This document shows, piece by piece, positions 50,164 through 57,685 of a DNA stretch of 64,000 nt (positions are counted from its first letter, which is position 1; each line of letters opens with the position of its first letter). Below the pieces are notes generated by a model. That model did not search any database. It was given only the letters and a program-made list of their open reading frames with translations, and was not told the origin of the DNA. Source of the DNA: Nocardioides sp. Root682 (GTDB lineage Bacteria > Actinomycetota > Actinomycetes > Propionibacteriales > Nocardioidaceae); contig NZ_LMHJ01000001.1 in the NCBI RefSeq assembly GCF_001427795.1, positions 729,773-793,772 of the forward strand, in the 5' to 3' direction. A program made the position numbers and the translations under genes.

Positions 50164-51002
50164 CGGGATTCTCCGGTCTCGTAGGTCGTGATGAGTGCGA
50201 CGAGGGACGCCATGAGGCCGTCGTCGTCGGTGAGTGGCGAGGCAATGGCGGCGGTGCACGCATCGGTGAACCCGAGTCCCTGGACGATCAGGGTCGCGGC
50301 CGAGACGAGGGTGCGGGTCGATGCGACCTCGCGCAGCCCGATGGCGTCAGCGCGGCGGAGCGCCTGGGCCAGGCGCACCAGGTCCTCGACAGGTTGCCCG
50401 TGCAGGCCTGTCTCGCGACGGATGACTTCCCGCTCGACCTCCGGGGAGGGAAACCCGAGGTCGATGGCCACCATCCGCTGTCGGGTGGACGGCTTGAGGT
50501 CCTTCAGGACGCTCTGGTAGCCGGGGTTGTAGGACACGACGAGCTGGAATCCGTCGGCGGCGGGGACGGTGACGCCTCCGAGTCGCTCGAGGCTGAGCTG
50601 GCGCCGGTGATCGGTCAGCGAGTGGATCGCGACGATGGCGTCGGCTCGTGCCTCCACGATCTCGTCGAGGTAGCAGATCCCTCCCTCGCGCGCCGCCGTC
50701 GTGAGGGGGCCATCGACCCATCGGGTCTCCCCACCTGTCAGCACGAACCGGCCGAGGAGGTCGGACGCCGTCATGTCCTCGTGGCACGACACCGTGTGCA
50801 ACGAGCGGCCGAGCCGGGCCGCCATGTGCTCGACGAGGCGGGTCTTGCCACACCCGGTCGGGCCCTTGAGGAGCACCGGAAGCCCAGCCCGAGCGGCTGC
50901 CTCGAAGACCAGCACCTCGTTGCCGACCTCCCGGTAGTACGGCCCTGGTCCTCCTGTGGCCAGCACAGGAGCCGGCGGGGTCAAGACGGCATCGGTCGCC
51001 AT
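50160..51002 (-). CDS. NorQ/CbbQ-type MoxR AAA+ ATPase
   Basis: 280 aa cytoplasmic ATPase. Walker A KGPTGCGKT ending at about residue 54, Walker B ICYLDEIVEA, and the CbbQ/NorQ-typical HEDMTASDLLGRFVLTGGET and VSYNPGYQSVLKDLKPSTRQ segments. Such ATPases pair with a VWA protein to remodel or load metal into a client enzyme (NorBC, Rubisco). Coupled to the VWA gene upstream and the AveC-like gene downstream. No NorBC or Rubisco is in the window, so the client is probably another protein of this operon or a distant one. Confidence 0.9.
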   Translation of the reverse strand: MATDAVLTPPAPVLATGGPGPYYREVGNEVLVFEAAARAGLPVLLKGPTGCGKTRLVEHMAARLGRSLHTVSCHEDMTASDLLGRFVLTGGETRWVDGPLTTAAREGGICYLDEIVEARADAIVAIHSLTDHRRQLSLERLGGVTVPAADGFQLVVSYNPGYQSVLKDLKPSTRQRMVAIDLGFPSPEVEREVIRRETGLHGQPVEDLVRLAQALRRADAIGLREVASTRTLVSAATLIVQGLGFTDACTAAIASPLTDDDGLMASLVALITTYETGESR

Positions 51003-52741
51003 CAGGACCTCCTTTCATCGATCGTCTTGCCAGCGCGGAGCGCGACCTGGCCGAGTGCATGGGTCAGAAGGGGTGTGATCTCGCGGGCAAGGACGTGGGG
51101 GTCATGCGCGACGCGGTGGCCTTCGACGCCCCAGAGGTCCTGCAGTGCGTACGACGGCCGGGCCGACAGCCCGACGCAGGCGACTCCGCGGCGGCGTGCC
51201 TCTGCAAGTGCCCGGGCGGTGTCCGCCGTTGCGTACCCACCCTCGTACCCGTCGTCGTACGCGATGCCGTCGCCGATGACGACGAGCACCCGGTGCCGAA
51301 GGCCTGGTTGGTCGGCGAGCATCGCCGTGCCGTGCCGCAGCGCGGCACCGAGCCGGGTGAAGCCGGACGGTGACAGACCCCAGAGTCGCTGCCGTCCCGC
51401 GGCGTCCCAACGGTCAGAGAACCCCTTGCACCGGAGGAACCGGACGTCGTGGCGACCGCGGGTCCGGAAGGCGTACGTCGCGGCGTGCACGTCGAGCGCG
51501 TGGAGAGCACCGGCGAGGACGTCGGCGAGCACGCGGTGTTCGTCGAACAGGGTCGTCTCGCTGCGGGGACCGCTCGCGGACTCGGTGGCGTCCAGCAGGA
51601 CCAGGACGCCGATCTCCCCCGCCCGGCGCCGCTCACCGACGTGGACCCTGGGGTCGGGCGTGTATCCAGCAGCAAGGGCGACCTGGAGGTCGACGGCCGC
51701 CGTCAGGTCGACGTCCGGACCGTCGAGCGATCGTGGCCGGTGACCCCAGGACGGCGCGACGCGCATCAGGCTGCGCGCGACCGCGCGCTCCTCGGTGGAC
51801 ATCCGCCTCGGCGCCGGGCCGGCGGTCGAAGTGGTCCCGGAGGGGTCGAGCGTCGCGACCGTGCACCACGCCGCGCGGTGGGCCCCACGGACGACGTCCC
51901 ACTCCGGGTACACGTGCCCGACGGCCGAGGTGGTGGCGGTGGCCATCGCCGCGGGAGGCAGGGCACTGACGGGCACGGCGCCGGCCGGCGGTCGACCCGA
52001 GCGCCGGCTGACACCACCGCCGGTTGCGAAGCCAGTCACCCCCGAGCCTTCCGAGCGTCGTGCGCCGAGCATGTTCTGGAACGCGCGACCGACGGGCCCG
52101 GAGAACGGGCCGGCGAGCTTCTCCAGCAACGTGCTGCGCTCACCTTCGTCGTCGGCGTCGTCCTGCTGCCGTTCGACCTGTTCGCGCAGGGAGGCTGCGA
52201 GCTCGGCCTGCGACGGCGGATCAGCCGGATGGGCCCGGGCACGCCGGCGCACGGAGTCGAGGTCGAGGTGTCCGCACCAGCGGGGCAGGTCGGGTGCCTG
52301 ACGGACGGTCAGCGCCCGTCGGGCCGACTCGAGCGACGAGCCGGTCACCGCGGTGGTGCCCAGGTCGCGGTCGATCAGCATCGCGAGCTTGCCCGGGAGC
52401 ACCTCGCGGAGCTCGCGCCGCGCTCGTCCCAGCTCGAGCGCCAGGAACTGCCGATGGGCGTCAGACGACGCGCCCCTGAGCAGATGGACGACGCCGGGCA
52501 CGAGGCTGCCGACAGCCATCAGGCTCGCCTGCGCCATCACGAGGAACTCCACCTCGTGGTCCGACAGCTCGGCAGCGTCCGGGCCGAGCGTGATGCTCCA
52601 GCCGTCCGAGTGAGTCGGCCTGCGCCCGAGGCGGAGCTCGACGGGGCGGCCAGCCACGGCCGAGGCGAGAAGAACCGCCGAGGTGAGCGGGTCAGCCGGA
52701 CCCTCGACACGGGGCAGGTGTGGAGCGGTCGTCGTACTCAT
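51002..52741 (-). CDS. NorD/CbbO-type VWA-domain protein
   Basis: 579 aa. N-terminal helical half of NorD type, then a C-terminal von Willebrand A domain (about residues 370-570) with a MIDAS-like DATES in VLVLLDATESAS, Thr/Asp positions in GAALRHGTAMLAD and VLVVIGDGIAYDDGYEGGYA. The MIDAS reads DxTxS rather than DxSxS. Arg-rich middle region (VTGFATGGGVSRRSGR). First gene of the six-gene operon; its stop overlaps the NorQ-like start. The palindrome 21 bp upstream of the ATG probably controls the operon. Forms the adaptor half of a MoxR/VWA chaperone by family knowledge. Confidence 0.87.
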   Translation of the reverse strand: MSTTTAPHLPRVEGPADPLTSAVLLASAVAGRPVELRLGRRPTHSDGWSITLGPDAAELSDHEVEFLVMAQASLMAVGSLVPGVVHLLRGASSDAHRQFLALELGRARRELREVLPGKLAMLIDRDLGTTAVTGSSLESARRALTVRQAPDLPRWCGHLDLDSVRRRARAHPADPPSQAELAASLREQVERQQDDADDEGERSTLLEKLAGPFSGPVGRAFQNMLGARRSEGSGVTGFATGGGVSRRSGRPPAGAVPVSALPPAAMATATTSAVGHVYPEWDVVRGAHRAAWCTVATLDPSGTTSTAGPAPRRMSTEERAVARSLMRVAPSWGHRPRSLDGPDVDLTAAVDLQVALAAGYTPDPRVHVGERRRAGEIGVLVLLDATESASGPRSETTLFDEHRVLADVLAGALHALDVHAATYAFRTRGRHDVRFLRCKGFSDRWDAAGRQRLWGLSPSGFTRLGAALRHGTAMLADQPGLRHRVLVVIGDGIAYDDGYEGGYATADTARALAEARRRGVACVGLSARPSYALQDLWGVEGHRVAHDPHVLAREITPLLTHALGQVALRAGKTIDERRS

Positions 52742-52761
52742 CGCACCTCCTCCGAAGTCGT

Positions 52762-52780
52762 TTTGGACGGTGTGTCCAAA
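52762..52780. promoter_or_regulatory. TTTGGAC-GGTGT-GTCCAAA operator of the NorQD/AveC operon
   Basis: Perfect 7-bp arms (52762-52768 and 52774-52780) around a 5-bp spacer, just upstream of the ATG at 52741. Typical TetR operator form; the TetR encoded at the end of the same operon (45701-46357) is the simplest candidate. Confidence 0.75.
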
Positions 52781-52838
52781 GCAGTGCCACGGTAACAGGG
52801 ACGAGCGCCGGACCGGAAGAGTTTTTTATGACCTCATC

Positions 52839-52895
52839 GAAAAAAGAAGAACGGCAGGGATCCGATCAACCTGCTTGATCAGATCCCTGCCGTTC
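52839..52895 (-). terminator. Rho-independent terminator, repeated GATC-core hairpin copy 3
   Basis: 21-bp arms (52849-52869 and 52875-52895, one mismatch) with core GGCAGGGATC-GATCAA. On the minus strand the hairpin is followed by TTCTTTTTT, completing an intrinsic terminator 17 bp after the ferredoxin reductase stop. Confidence 0.88.
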
Positions 52896-52911
52896 CCAGC
52901 CGGGTCAGAAG

Positions 52912-54174
52912 TCAGACGGCGGCGAGCTTCTCCTCGTGGGCGATCCGGCGCTTCTCGGCGAAGGCCAGGGCGTCGTCCCAGGAGCCGCCCTTCATGATCT
53001 GCACGCGGTACTTCATGATCTCGGCCTGGCCATTGACGGCGAGGGCACCGATCAGGCGGTCACCGCGGCGGTAGAGCGCGACCCAGCGCGACCCGGCACC
53101 GGGGTCGCCGTCGACCAGGACGACCTCGTCGGCCTCGGGCGAACCCACGAACTGGATCCGGACGTCGTACCAGTCGGACCAGAAGTACGGAACCGTGCCG
53201 TAGGGCTTGGCGTTCTCGGGGTCCAGGGCGTTGCGTGCAGCGGCGGCGCCCTGCTCGGCCGCAGCCGTCCAGTTCTCCATCCGCTGCCGCTCGCCCAGGG
53301 TCGGATTGACCCAGCTCGCGACGTCGCCCGCGGCATAGACGCCGGGCACGCCGGTCCAGAGGTTCTCGTCGCAGACGATGCCCCCGATGTCCCGGTCGAT
53401 GGTCAGGCCGGAGCCCTCGAGCCAGCCGACGGACGGGATGACACCGATGCCCACGACGACGAGGTCGGCCTCGATCGAGGTGCCGTCCACGAGGACGACG
53501 CGCTCGACCTTGCCGTCGCCCTCGATGGACGCGACACCCACGCCGCAGCGCAGGCTGGTGCCGTTGAGCTCGTGCAGGGCCGCGATCGCGGCGCCCATCT
53601 CGTGACCCGTCGCACGCACCAGAGGCGTCGGCAGGGCTTCGATGATGGTGGCCTCGAGACCGCGCTTGCGGGCCGTGGAGGCCAGCTCGGAGCCGATGAA
53701 ACCAGCGCCGATGACGACGGTGCGGGCGCCGGCCTCGAGCTTGTCGCGTACGGCGAGCGAGTCGTCGAGCGTGCGCAGGGGGTACACACCGTCGAGACCC
53801 TCGGTCCCCGGCAGCAGGCGGGCGTGGGCGCCGGTCGCGATCACCAGGGCGTCGTAGGCGATCTGGTCGCCGCCGACAGTGACGCGACGGGCGACGGTGT
53901 CGAGAGCCGTGGCCGGTGACCCCAGTCGTACGTCGACGCCGAGCTCGTCGCGCAACGTCTCCTCGGTGCGGAAGAACGGCACCTCGGCCAGCTCACCGGA
54001 CTCGTCCGCCGCACCGAGGAAGGCCTTCGACAGCGGCGGCCGGTCGTACGGCAGGTGCTCCTCGGCGCCGATCAGCACGATCTCGCCGTCGAACCCGGTC
54101 TTGCGCGCTGCCTCGACCGCGCGCAGACCCGCGAGCGAGGCGCCCACGACCACCAAACGGCGCGGGTCGCTCAC
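52912..54174 (-). CDS. FAD/NADH-dependent ferredoxin reductase
   Basis: 420 aa of the putidaredoxin/rhodocoxin reductase type. FAD motif VVVGASLAGLRAVEAARKTG, then YDRPPLSKAFL; NAD-binding TVVIGAGFIGSELASTARKR; second FAD motif VPGVYAAGDVASW. The C-terminal dimer/ferredoxin-contact domain includes VPYFWSDWYDVRIQFVG. GTG start coupled to the ferredoxin stop (GTGA). It would pass electrons from NADH to the ferredoxin for a cytochrome P450 or ring hydroxylase; neither is encoded in this window. Confidence 0.93.
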   Translation of the reverse strand: MSDPRRLVVVGASLAGLRAVEAARKTGFDGEIVLIGAEEHLPYDRPPLSKAFLGAADESGELAEVPFFRTEETLRDELGVDVRLGSPATALDTVARRVTVGGDQIAYDALVIATGAHARLLPGTEGLDGVYPLRTLDDSLAVRDKLEAGARTVVIGAGFIGSELASTARKRGLEATIIEALPTPLVRATGHEMGAAIAALHELNGTSLRCGVGVASIEGDGKVERVVLVDGTSIEADLVVVGIGVIPSVGWLEGSGLTIDRDIGGIVCDENLWTGVPGVYAAGDVASWVNPTLGERQRMENWTAAAEQGAAAARNALDPENAKPYGTVPYFWSDWYDVRIQFVGSPEADEVVLVDGDPGAGSRWVALYRRGDRLIGALAVNGQAEIMKYRVQIMKGGSWDDALAFAEKRRIAHEEKLAAV

Positions 54175-54368
54175 AGCGAGACGATCTTCAACGCCTCGGT
54201 CGGGCAGCCGTTGACGGCCTCCTCGACCTCCTGCAGCTCGTCGTCGCTGATCTCCTCCTTGAGGACGAGCAGCTCACCGTCGTCGTTGACCTCGAAGAAG
54301 TCGGGCGCGAGGGACTCACAGATCCCCAGACCCGTGCACTTGTCGAAATCGACCGTCACACACTTCAT
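54171..54368 (-). CDS. Small [3Fe-4S]-type ferredoxin
   Basis: 65 aa. Cys11, Cys17 and Cys55 in CTGLGIC and NGCPTEAL give the CX5C...CP spacing of single-cluster ferredoxins that serve actinobacterial P450s; a [3Fe-4S] cluster is expected since the fourth ligand position is not Cys. Acidic middle (EEISDDELQEVEEAV) for docking. First gene of the ferredoxin/reductase pair; an imperfect palindrome lies about 40 bp upstream at 54407. Confidence 0.92.
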   Translation of the reverse strand: MKCVTVDFDKCTGLGICESLAPDFFEVNDDGELLVLKEEISDDELQEVEEAVNGCPTEALKIVSL

Positions 54369-54406
54369 CGTCTTCTCACCTTCTCGCTGGGCTTCACTCC
54401 CACGAT

Positions 54407-54422
54407 CATAACTCGACTTATG
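54407..54422. promoter_or_regulatory. CATAA...TTATG palindrome upstream of the ferredoxin gene
   Basis: CATAACTCGACTTATG, 14 of 16 bases symmetric. It has the 6-5-5 geometry of the shared operator but weaker base match. On the minus strand it overlaps a possible -10 box TATGAT (54405-54410), placing it to repress the ferredoxin/reductase operon. Confidence 0.5.
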
Positions 54423-54473
54423 TTTTCTGGCGAGACTTCCGCCCCGTCTTTTTTCGTGCCTGTTAGAAACGCC

Positions 54474-55784
54474 TCAGTCCGCGGCGGGCGCGAACTGCGC
54501 AGCGACCTTGCCCACCACGATCTCGGCCGTCTCGGCACAAGCCGTCGTGCCCCCGTTGGCGTACTCCTTCACGGCGTCCCCGACGTTCCACAGACCGGTG
54601 AACGGGGTGTCGTGGGACATGTCGAAGCCGGCAACGGCGCGCTGCGGCGGCCAGCCGTCGCGCGTGGTGACCTTGCTGATGATCCGGGCCCGCTCGTCGA
54701 AGCCGGGGATCGTCTCCCGCAGGTCCTCGAACAGCAGGGCGTACTCCGACTCCTCGTCGAAGTCACCCACCGAGGGCTTCGGGACCGCCGTGCCGACGTA
54801 CAGGTTCCAGCCCTCGGGGGCCATCTCCGGGCAGCTGTCGGTGAAGTTCGCGATGTACGCCAGGCGGCGCGAGGTCGCGAAGCTCAACATGCCGGGCGCC
54901 TCGATCAGGCGCTCCTGGCTGGCGAAGTTGACAGTGATCATCGCGGTCGGGCGGTCGTTGCGCTTGACCGTCTCCTGGAAGTCGGCCGGCACGTTCGCCT
55001 CGCCGAGCAGTCCCACGGTGGCCGCCGGTCCGATGTTGCTGATCACGATCGGTGCCGTGACCGTCTCGCCGCCTGCCAGCACCACACCGGTGATCCGGTC
55101 GCCGTCGAGCGTGATCCGCTCGACCGCGGTCGAGAGACGCACGGTCCCGCCGTCGCGCTCGATCGCGCCGGCCAATGCCTTGAAGACTCCGATCGAGCCC
55201 TCGGGGTGGAAGCCGAAGCGCTTGAAGGCGCTCTTGCGGGTGAAGTACGTGAGGAACACCCGGGCAGGAAGGTCCTCGGAGCCGACCGCGAAGACCGAGG
55301 CGGCCATGTTGCGGAAGATGCCGTGCACGCCCTCGTTCTTCGTGTACTTCGAGAGCCAGTCCTGGAGCGTGATCTGCTCCTCCGGGAGGCCCTCGTCCTT
55401 GCGCGCCGCACCGATGCCGCCGACGACCTTGGCGCCCTGGCGGGTCAGCTTCTGGAGCAGGAAGCCCCAGCCACCGCCGGTGACGTCGACGTCCTTGCCC
55501 TTGATCCGGTAGAGGATCGGCGGGCTGGGCTCACGGATCTCCCACGGGAGGTCGAGCTCACCGAAGGTGCGCTCGGTGATGCCACCGCACTCGATGACGA
55601 TGGCGCCGTCGTTGATCTTGAAGCCGTCGACGTCGGTGGTCGACGCGCGACCGCCGACCTTGTCGAGGCTCTCGACGACGAGGGTCTTGTAGCCCTGGTG
55701 CTGCAGGCGGGCAGCGGCGAACAGGCCGCCGGCTCCGGCGCCGATCACGATGGCGTCGTACGACGCCGTGCTGTTCTCAGTCAC
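54474..55784 (-). CDS. FAD-dependent phytoene desaturase/amine oxidase-like oxidoreductase
   Basis: 436 aa. FAD motif YDAIVIGAGAGGLFAAARLQ, VVESLDKVGGRAS, middle EGSIGVFKALAGAIERDGGT, and C-terminal FAD loop GLWNVGDAVKEYANGGTTAC. The GTG start is 15 bp after the acyl-CoA dehydrogenase stop, so it is the last gene of the 58906-54474 operon. Shorter than the 43217/47394 type and similar in length to the 58976 product. Probably oxidises an isoprenoid or steroid-like intermediate; direction of the reaction not predictable. Confidence 0.87.
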   Translation of the reverse strand: MTENSTASYDAIVIGAGAGGLFAAARLQHQGYKTLVVESLDKVGGRASTTDVDGFKINDGAIVIECGGITERTFGELDLPWEIREPSPPILYRIKGKDVDVTGGGWGFLLQKLTRQGAKVVGGIGAARKDEGLPEEQITLQDWLSKYTKNEGVHGIFRNMAASVFAVGSEDLPARVFLTYFTRKSAFKRFGFHPEGSIGVFKALAGAIERDGGTVRLSTAVERITLDGDRITGVVLAGGETVTAPIVISNIGPAATVGLLGEANVPADFQETVKRNDRPTAMITVNFASQERLIEAPGMLSFATSRRLAYIANFTDSCPEMAPEGWNLYVGTAVPKPSVGDFDEESEYALLFEDLRETIPGFDERARIISKVTTRDGWPPQRAVAGFDMSHDTPFTGLWNVGDAVKEYANGGTTACAETAEIVVGKVAAQFAPAAD

Positions 55785-55798
55785 TTTGAATCTCCTGA

Positions 55799-56965
55799 TC
55801 AGTAGGACCGCGGCAGGCCGAGGGAGGTCTGCGCGACGAAGTTGAGGACCATCTCCCGGCTGACCGGGGCCGTTCGCATGAGGCGGGTCACGAACCAGAG
55901 CTCGGACAGGCCGTACTCCTTCGCCAGGCCGTTGCCGCCGTGGACCTGGATGGCCTGGTCGAGCGCTTTCAGCGCTGCCTCGGATCCCACGAACTTGGCA
56001 ATGTTGGCTGCCTCCGCGACACCGGTGTCGCCCTCGTCGTAGAGGACCGCTGCGTTCTTCGTGGCCAGCCGTGCCACCTCGACGTCGATGTGGGCGGCGG
56101 CCAGCGGGTGGGCGACACCCTGGTGCTGGCCGATCGGCACGCCCGACCAGACGGCGCGCGTCTTGGCGTAGTCGGAGGCCTTCTCGATGGCGAAACGACC
56201 GACACCGGTCGTGATCGCGCCGACGAGGATCCGCTCGGGGTTGAGGGCCGCGAAGACCTGACGCAGTCCCTGGCCGGCCTCACCGACGAGGGACTCGGGG
56301 CCGACGTACACGTCGTCGAGGAAGACGCTGAACTGCTTGTCGGGAGACACGATCGAGGTGTCGATCCGCTGGTAGGTCAGACCCGGGGCGTCGGTCGGGA
56401 TCACGAAGATCGACAGCCGCTTCTTCTCCGGCGTCGACAGGTCCGCGTCCCGTGCGACGAGCAGGAGGGCGTCGGACTGGTCGATCGCGGAGATGTAGTA
56501 CTTCGAGCCGCTGATCCGCCACCCGTCCCCGTCGCGGGTCGCGGTGGTCGCGACCTCGTGGCTGTTGGAGCCGGCGTCGGGCTCGGTCAGACCGAACGCG
56601 ACCTTCTTCGTGCCGTTGGCGATGCCGGGCAGCCACTCCTGCTTCAGGGCGTCGGACGCGTAGGTCGCGAGGATCGAGCCGATCATGGCCGGCGAGATCA
56701 CCCACACCAGCATCGGCATGCCGTGCGCAGCGAGCTCCTCGACCACCACGACGGCTTCCTGCATGCCGGCTCCCCCGCCGCCGTACTCCTCGGGGAGGTG
56801 GACACCCAGCAGGCCTGCCTGGCCGAGCTCGGCCCACAGCTCGGTGATGTCCTCGTCGTTGCGGGACTTCTCGAGGAAGTACTGCTGGCCGTAGCGGGCG
56901 CAGATCTTGGCGACGCTCTCGCGGATGGCGCGGTGGTCGTCGCTGTCACGGATGAGTCCGGGCAC
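55799..56965 (-). CDS. Acyl-CoA dehydrogenase family protein
   Basis: 388 aa. VAFGLTEPDAGSNSHEVATT and SGSKYYISAIDQSDALLLVA are FAD/substrate-contact motifs; the middle ends in LDDVYVGPESLVGEAGQGLR. The C-terminus QVHGGNGLAKEYGLSELWF, then RTAPVSREMVLNFVAQTSLG, lacks the usual Glu-Gly-Thr motif, so the catalytic base must be elsewhere (as in several FadE subfamilies). GTG start two bases after the upstream stop. Part of the NTF2-ECH/PRW/ACAD/FAD operon; substrate unknown. Confidence 0.9.
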   Translation of the reverse strand: MPGLIRDSDDHRAIRESVAKICARYGQQYFLEKSRNDEDITELWAELGQAGLLGVHLPEEYGGGGAGMQEAVVVVEELAAHGMPMLVWVISPAMIGSILATYASDALKQEWLPGIANGTKKVAFGLTEPDAGSNSHEVATTATRDGDGWRISGSKYYISAIDQSDALLLVARDADLSTPEKKRLSIFVIPTDAPGLTYQRIDTSIVSPDKQFSVFLDDVYVGPESLVGEAGQGLRQVFAALNPERILVGAITTGVGRFAIEKASDYAKTRAVWSGVPIGQHQGVAHPLAAAHIDVEVARLATKNAAVLYDEGDTGVAEAANIAKFVGSEAALKALDQAIQVHGGNGLAKEYGLSELWFVTRLMRTAPVSREMVLNFVAQTSLGLPRSY

Positions 56966-56967
56966 GG

Positions 56968-57669
56968 TCAGGCTCCTTGCAGGGCGGTGGCTGGGGCGTC
57001 GTCAAGGCTGCGGTTGGCCCGGAGACATGCCCAGCACATGACGAAGATGAAGAGGCAGTAGGTCGTGAGCGCCAGCCAGAAGACGAAGATCCCGTTCCAG
57101 GCGAAGGGTCCGGTCTTGAAGAAGTAGGCGAGCGGGTCCGGGATGAACGAGAACGCGACGAAGAAGTTGAGCCAGGCGACCCAGCGCGGGAACAGCTGCT
57201 GCGGGTCGCGCAGGATCGCGATGCCGATGACGACGTTCTGCACCATGAACGGGACGATGCCGGTGAAGAGCAGCAGCCAGGCGAGGTCATTGAGAAGCAC
57301 GATGTCGCCGGGGTCACGGTCGGTGCGGAAAGCTGCCAGGGCGAAGATCAGCTGCGGGAAGAAATTGATGACGAGTGTGACGACGGCGATCATCGCCTGC
57401 ACCAGCGCCAGCAGCGGCATCCGACGGTTCATCCGGAAGAGGTGGAACGAGACGACCGCCCACAGCGGCATCGCCAGGGCCGTACCGACGGACGCGATGA
57501 CGAAGCCGGCCTTGACGCGACCGGGGTCGTCGAGGAAGAAGTGCACGATCTCCCCTTGGTCATCGGGGCCGAACGGCAGGGGCAGCAGTCCGGCGATCAG
57601 CCACCCGGCGAGCGTGATGACCACGCAGACCGGTCCGCTGAGGGCCGCGTAGTCGGCAAGCTTCTTCAA
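56968..57669 (-). CDS. PRW-family polytopic membrane protein, copy 4
   Basis: 233 aa from the TTG at 57669, chosen because AGGAG lies five bases before it and the next upstream ATG or GTG starts would overlap the enoyl-CoA hydratase gene. Signature FPRWVAWLNFFVAFSFIP and KTGPFAWNGIFVFWL, with FRTDRDPGDIVLLNDLAWLL in common with copy 1. About six helices. Lies between the NTF2-ECH fusion and the acyl-CoA dehydrogenase genes with gaps of 16 and 2 bp. Function unrecognised; four copies in one window each sit next to a different catabolic enzyme set. Confidence 0.75.
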   Translation of the reverse strand: MKKLADYAALSGPVCVVITLAGWLIAGLLPLPFGPDDQGEIVHFFLDDPGRVKAGFVIASVGTALAMPLWAVVSFHLFRMNRRMPLLALVQAMIAVVTLVINFFPQLIFALAAFRTDRDPGDIVLLNDLAWLLLFTGIVPFMVQNVVIGIAILRDPQQLFPRWVAWLNFFVAFSFIPDPLAYFFKTGPFAWNGIFVFWLALTTYCLFIFVMCWACLRANRSLDDAPATALQGA

Positions 57670-57685
57670 GGTTTCTCCTGGGTTC

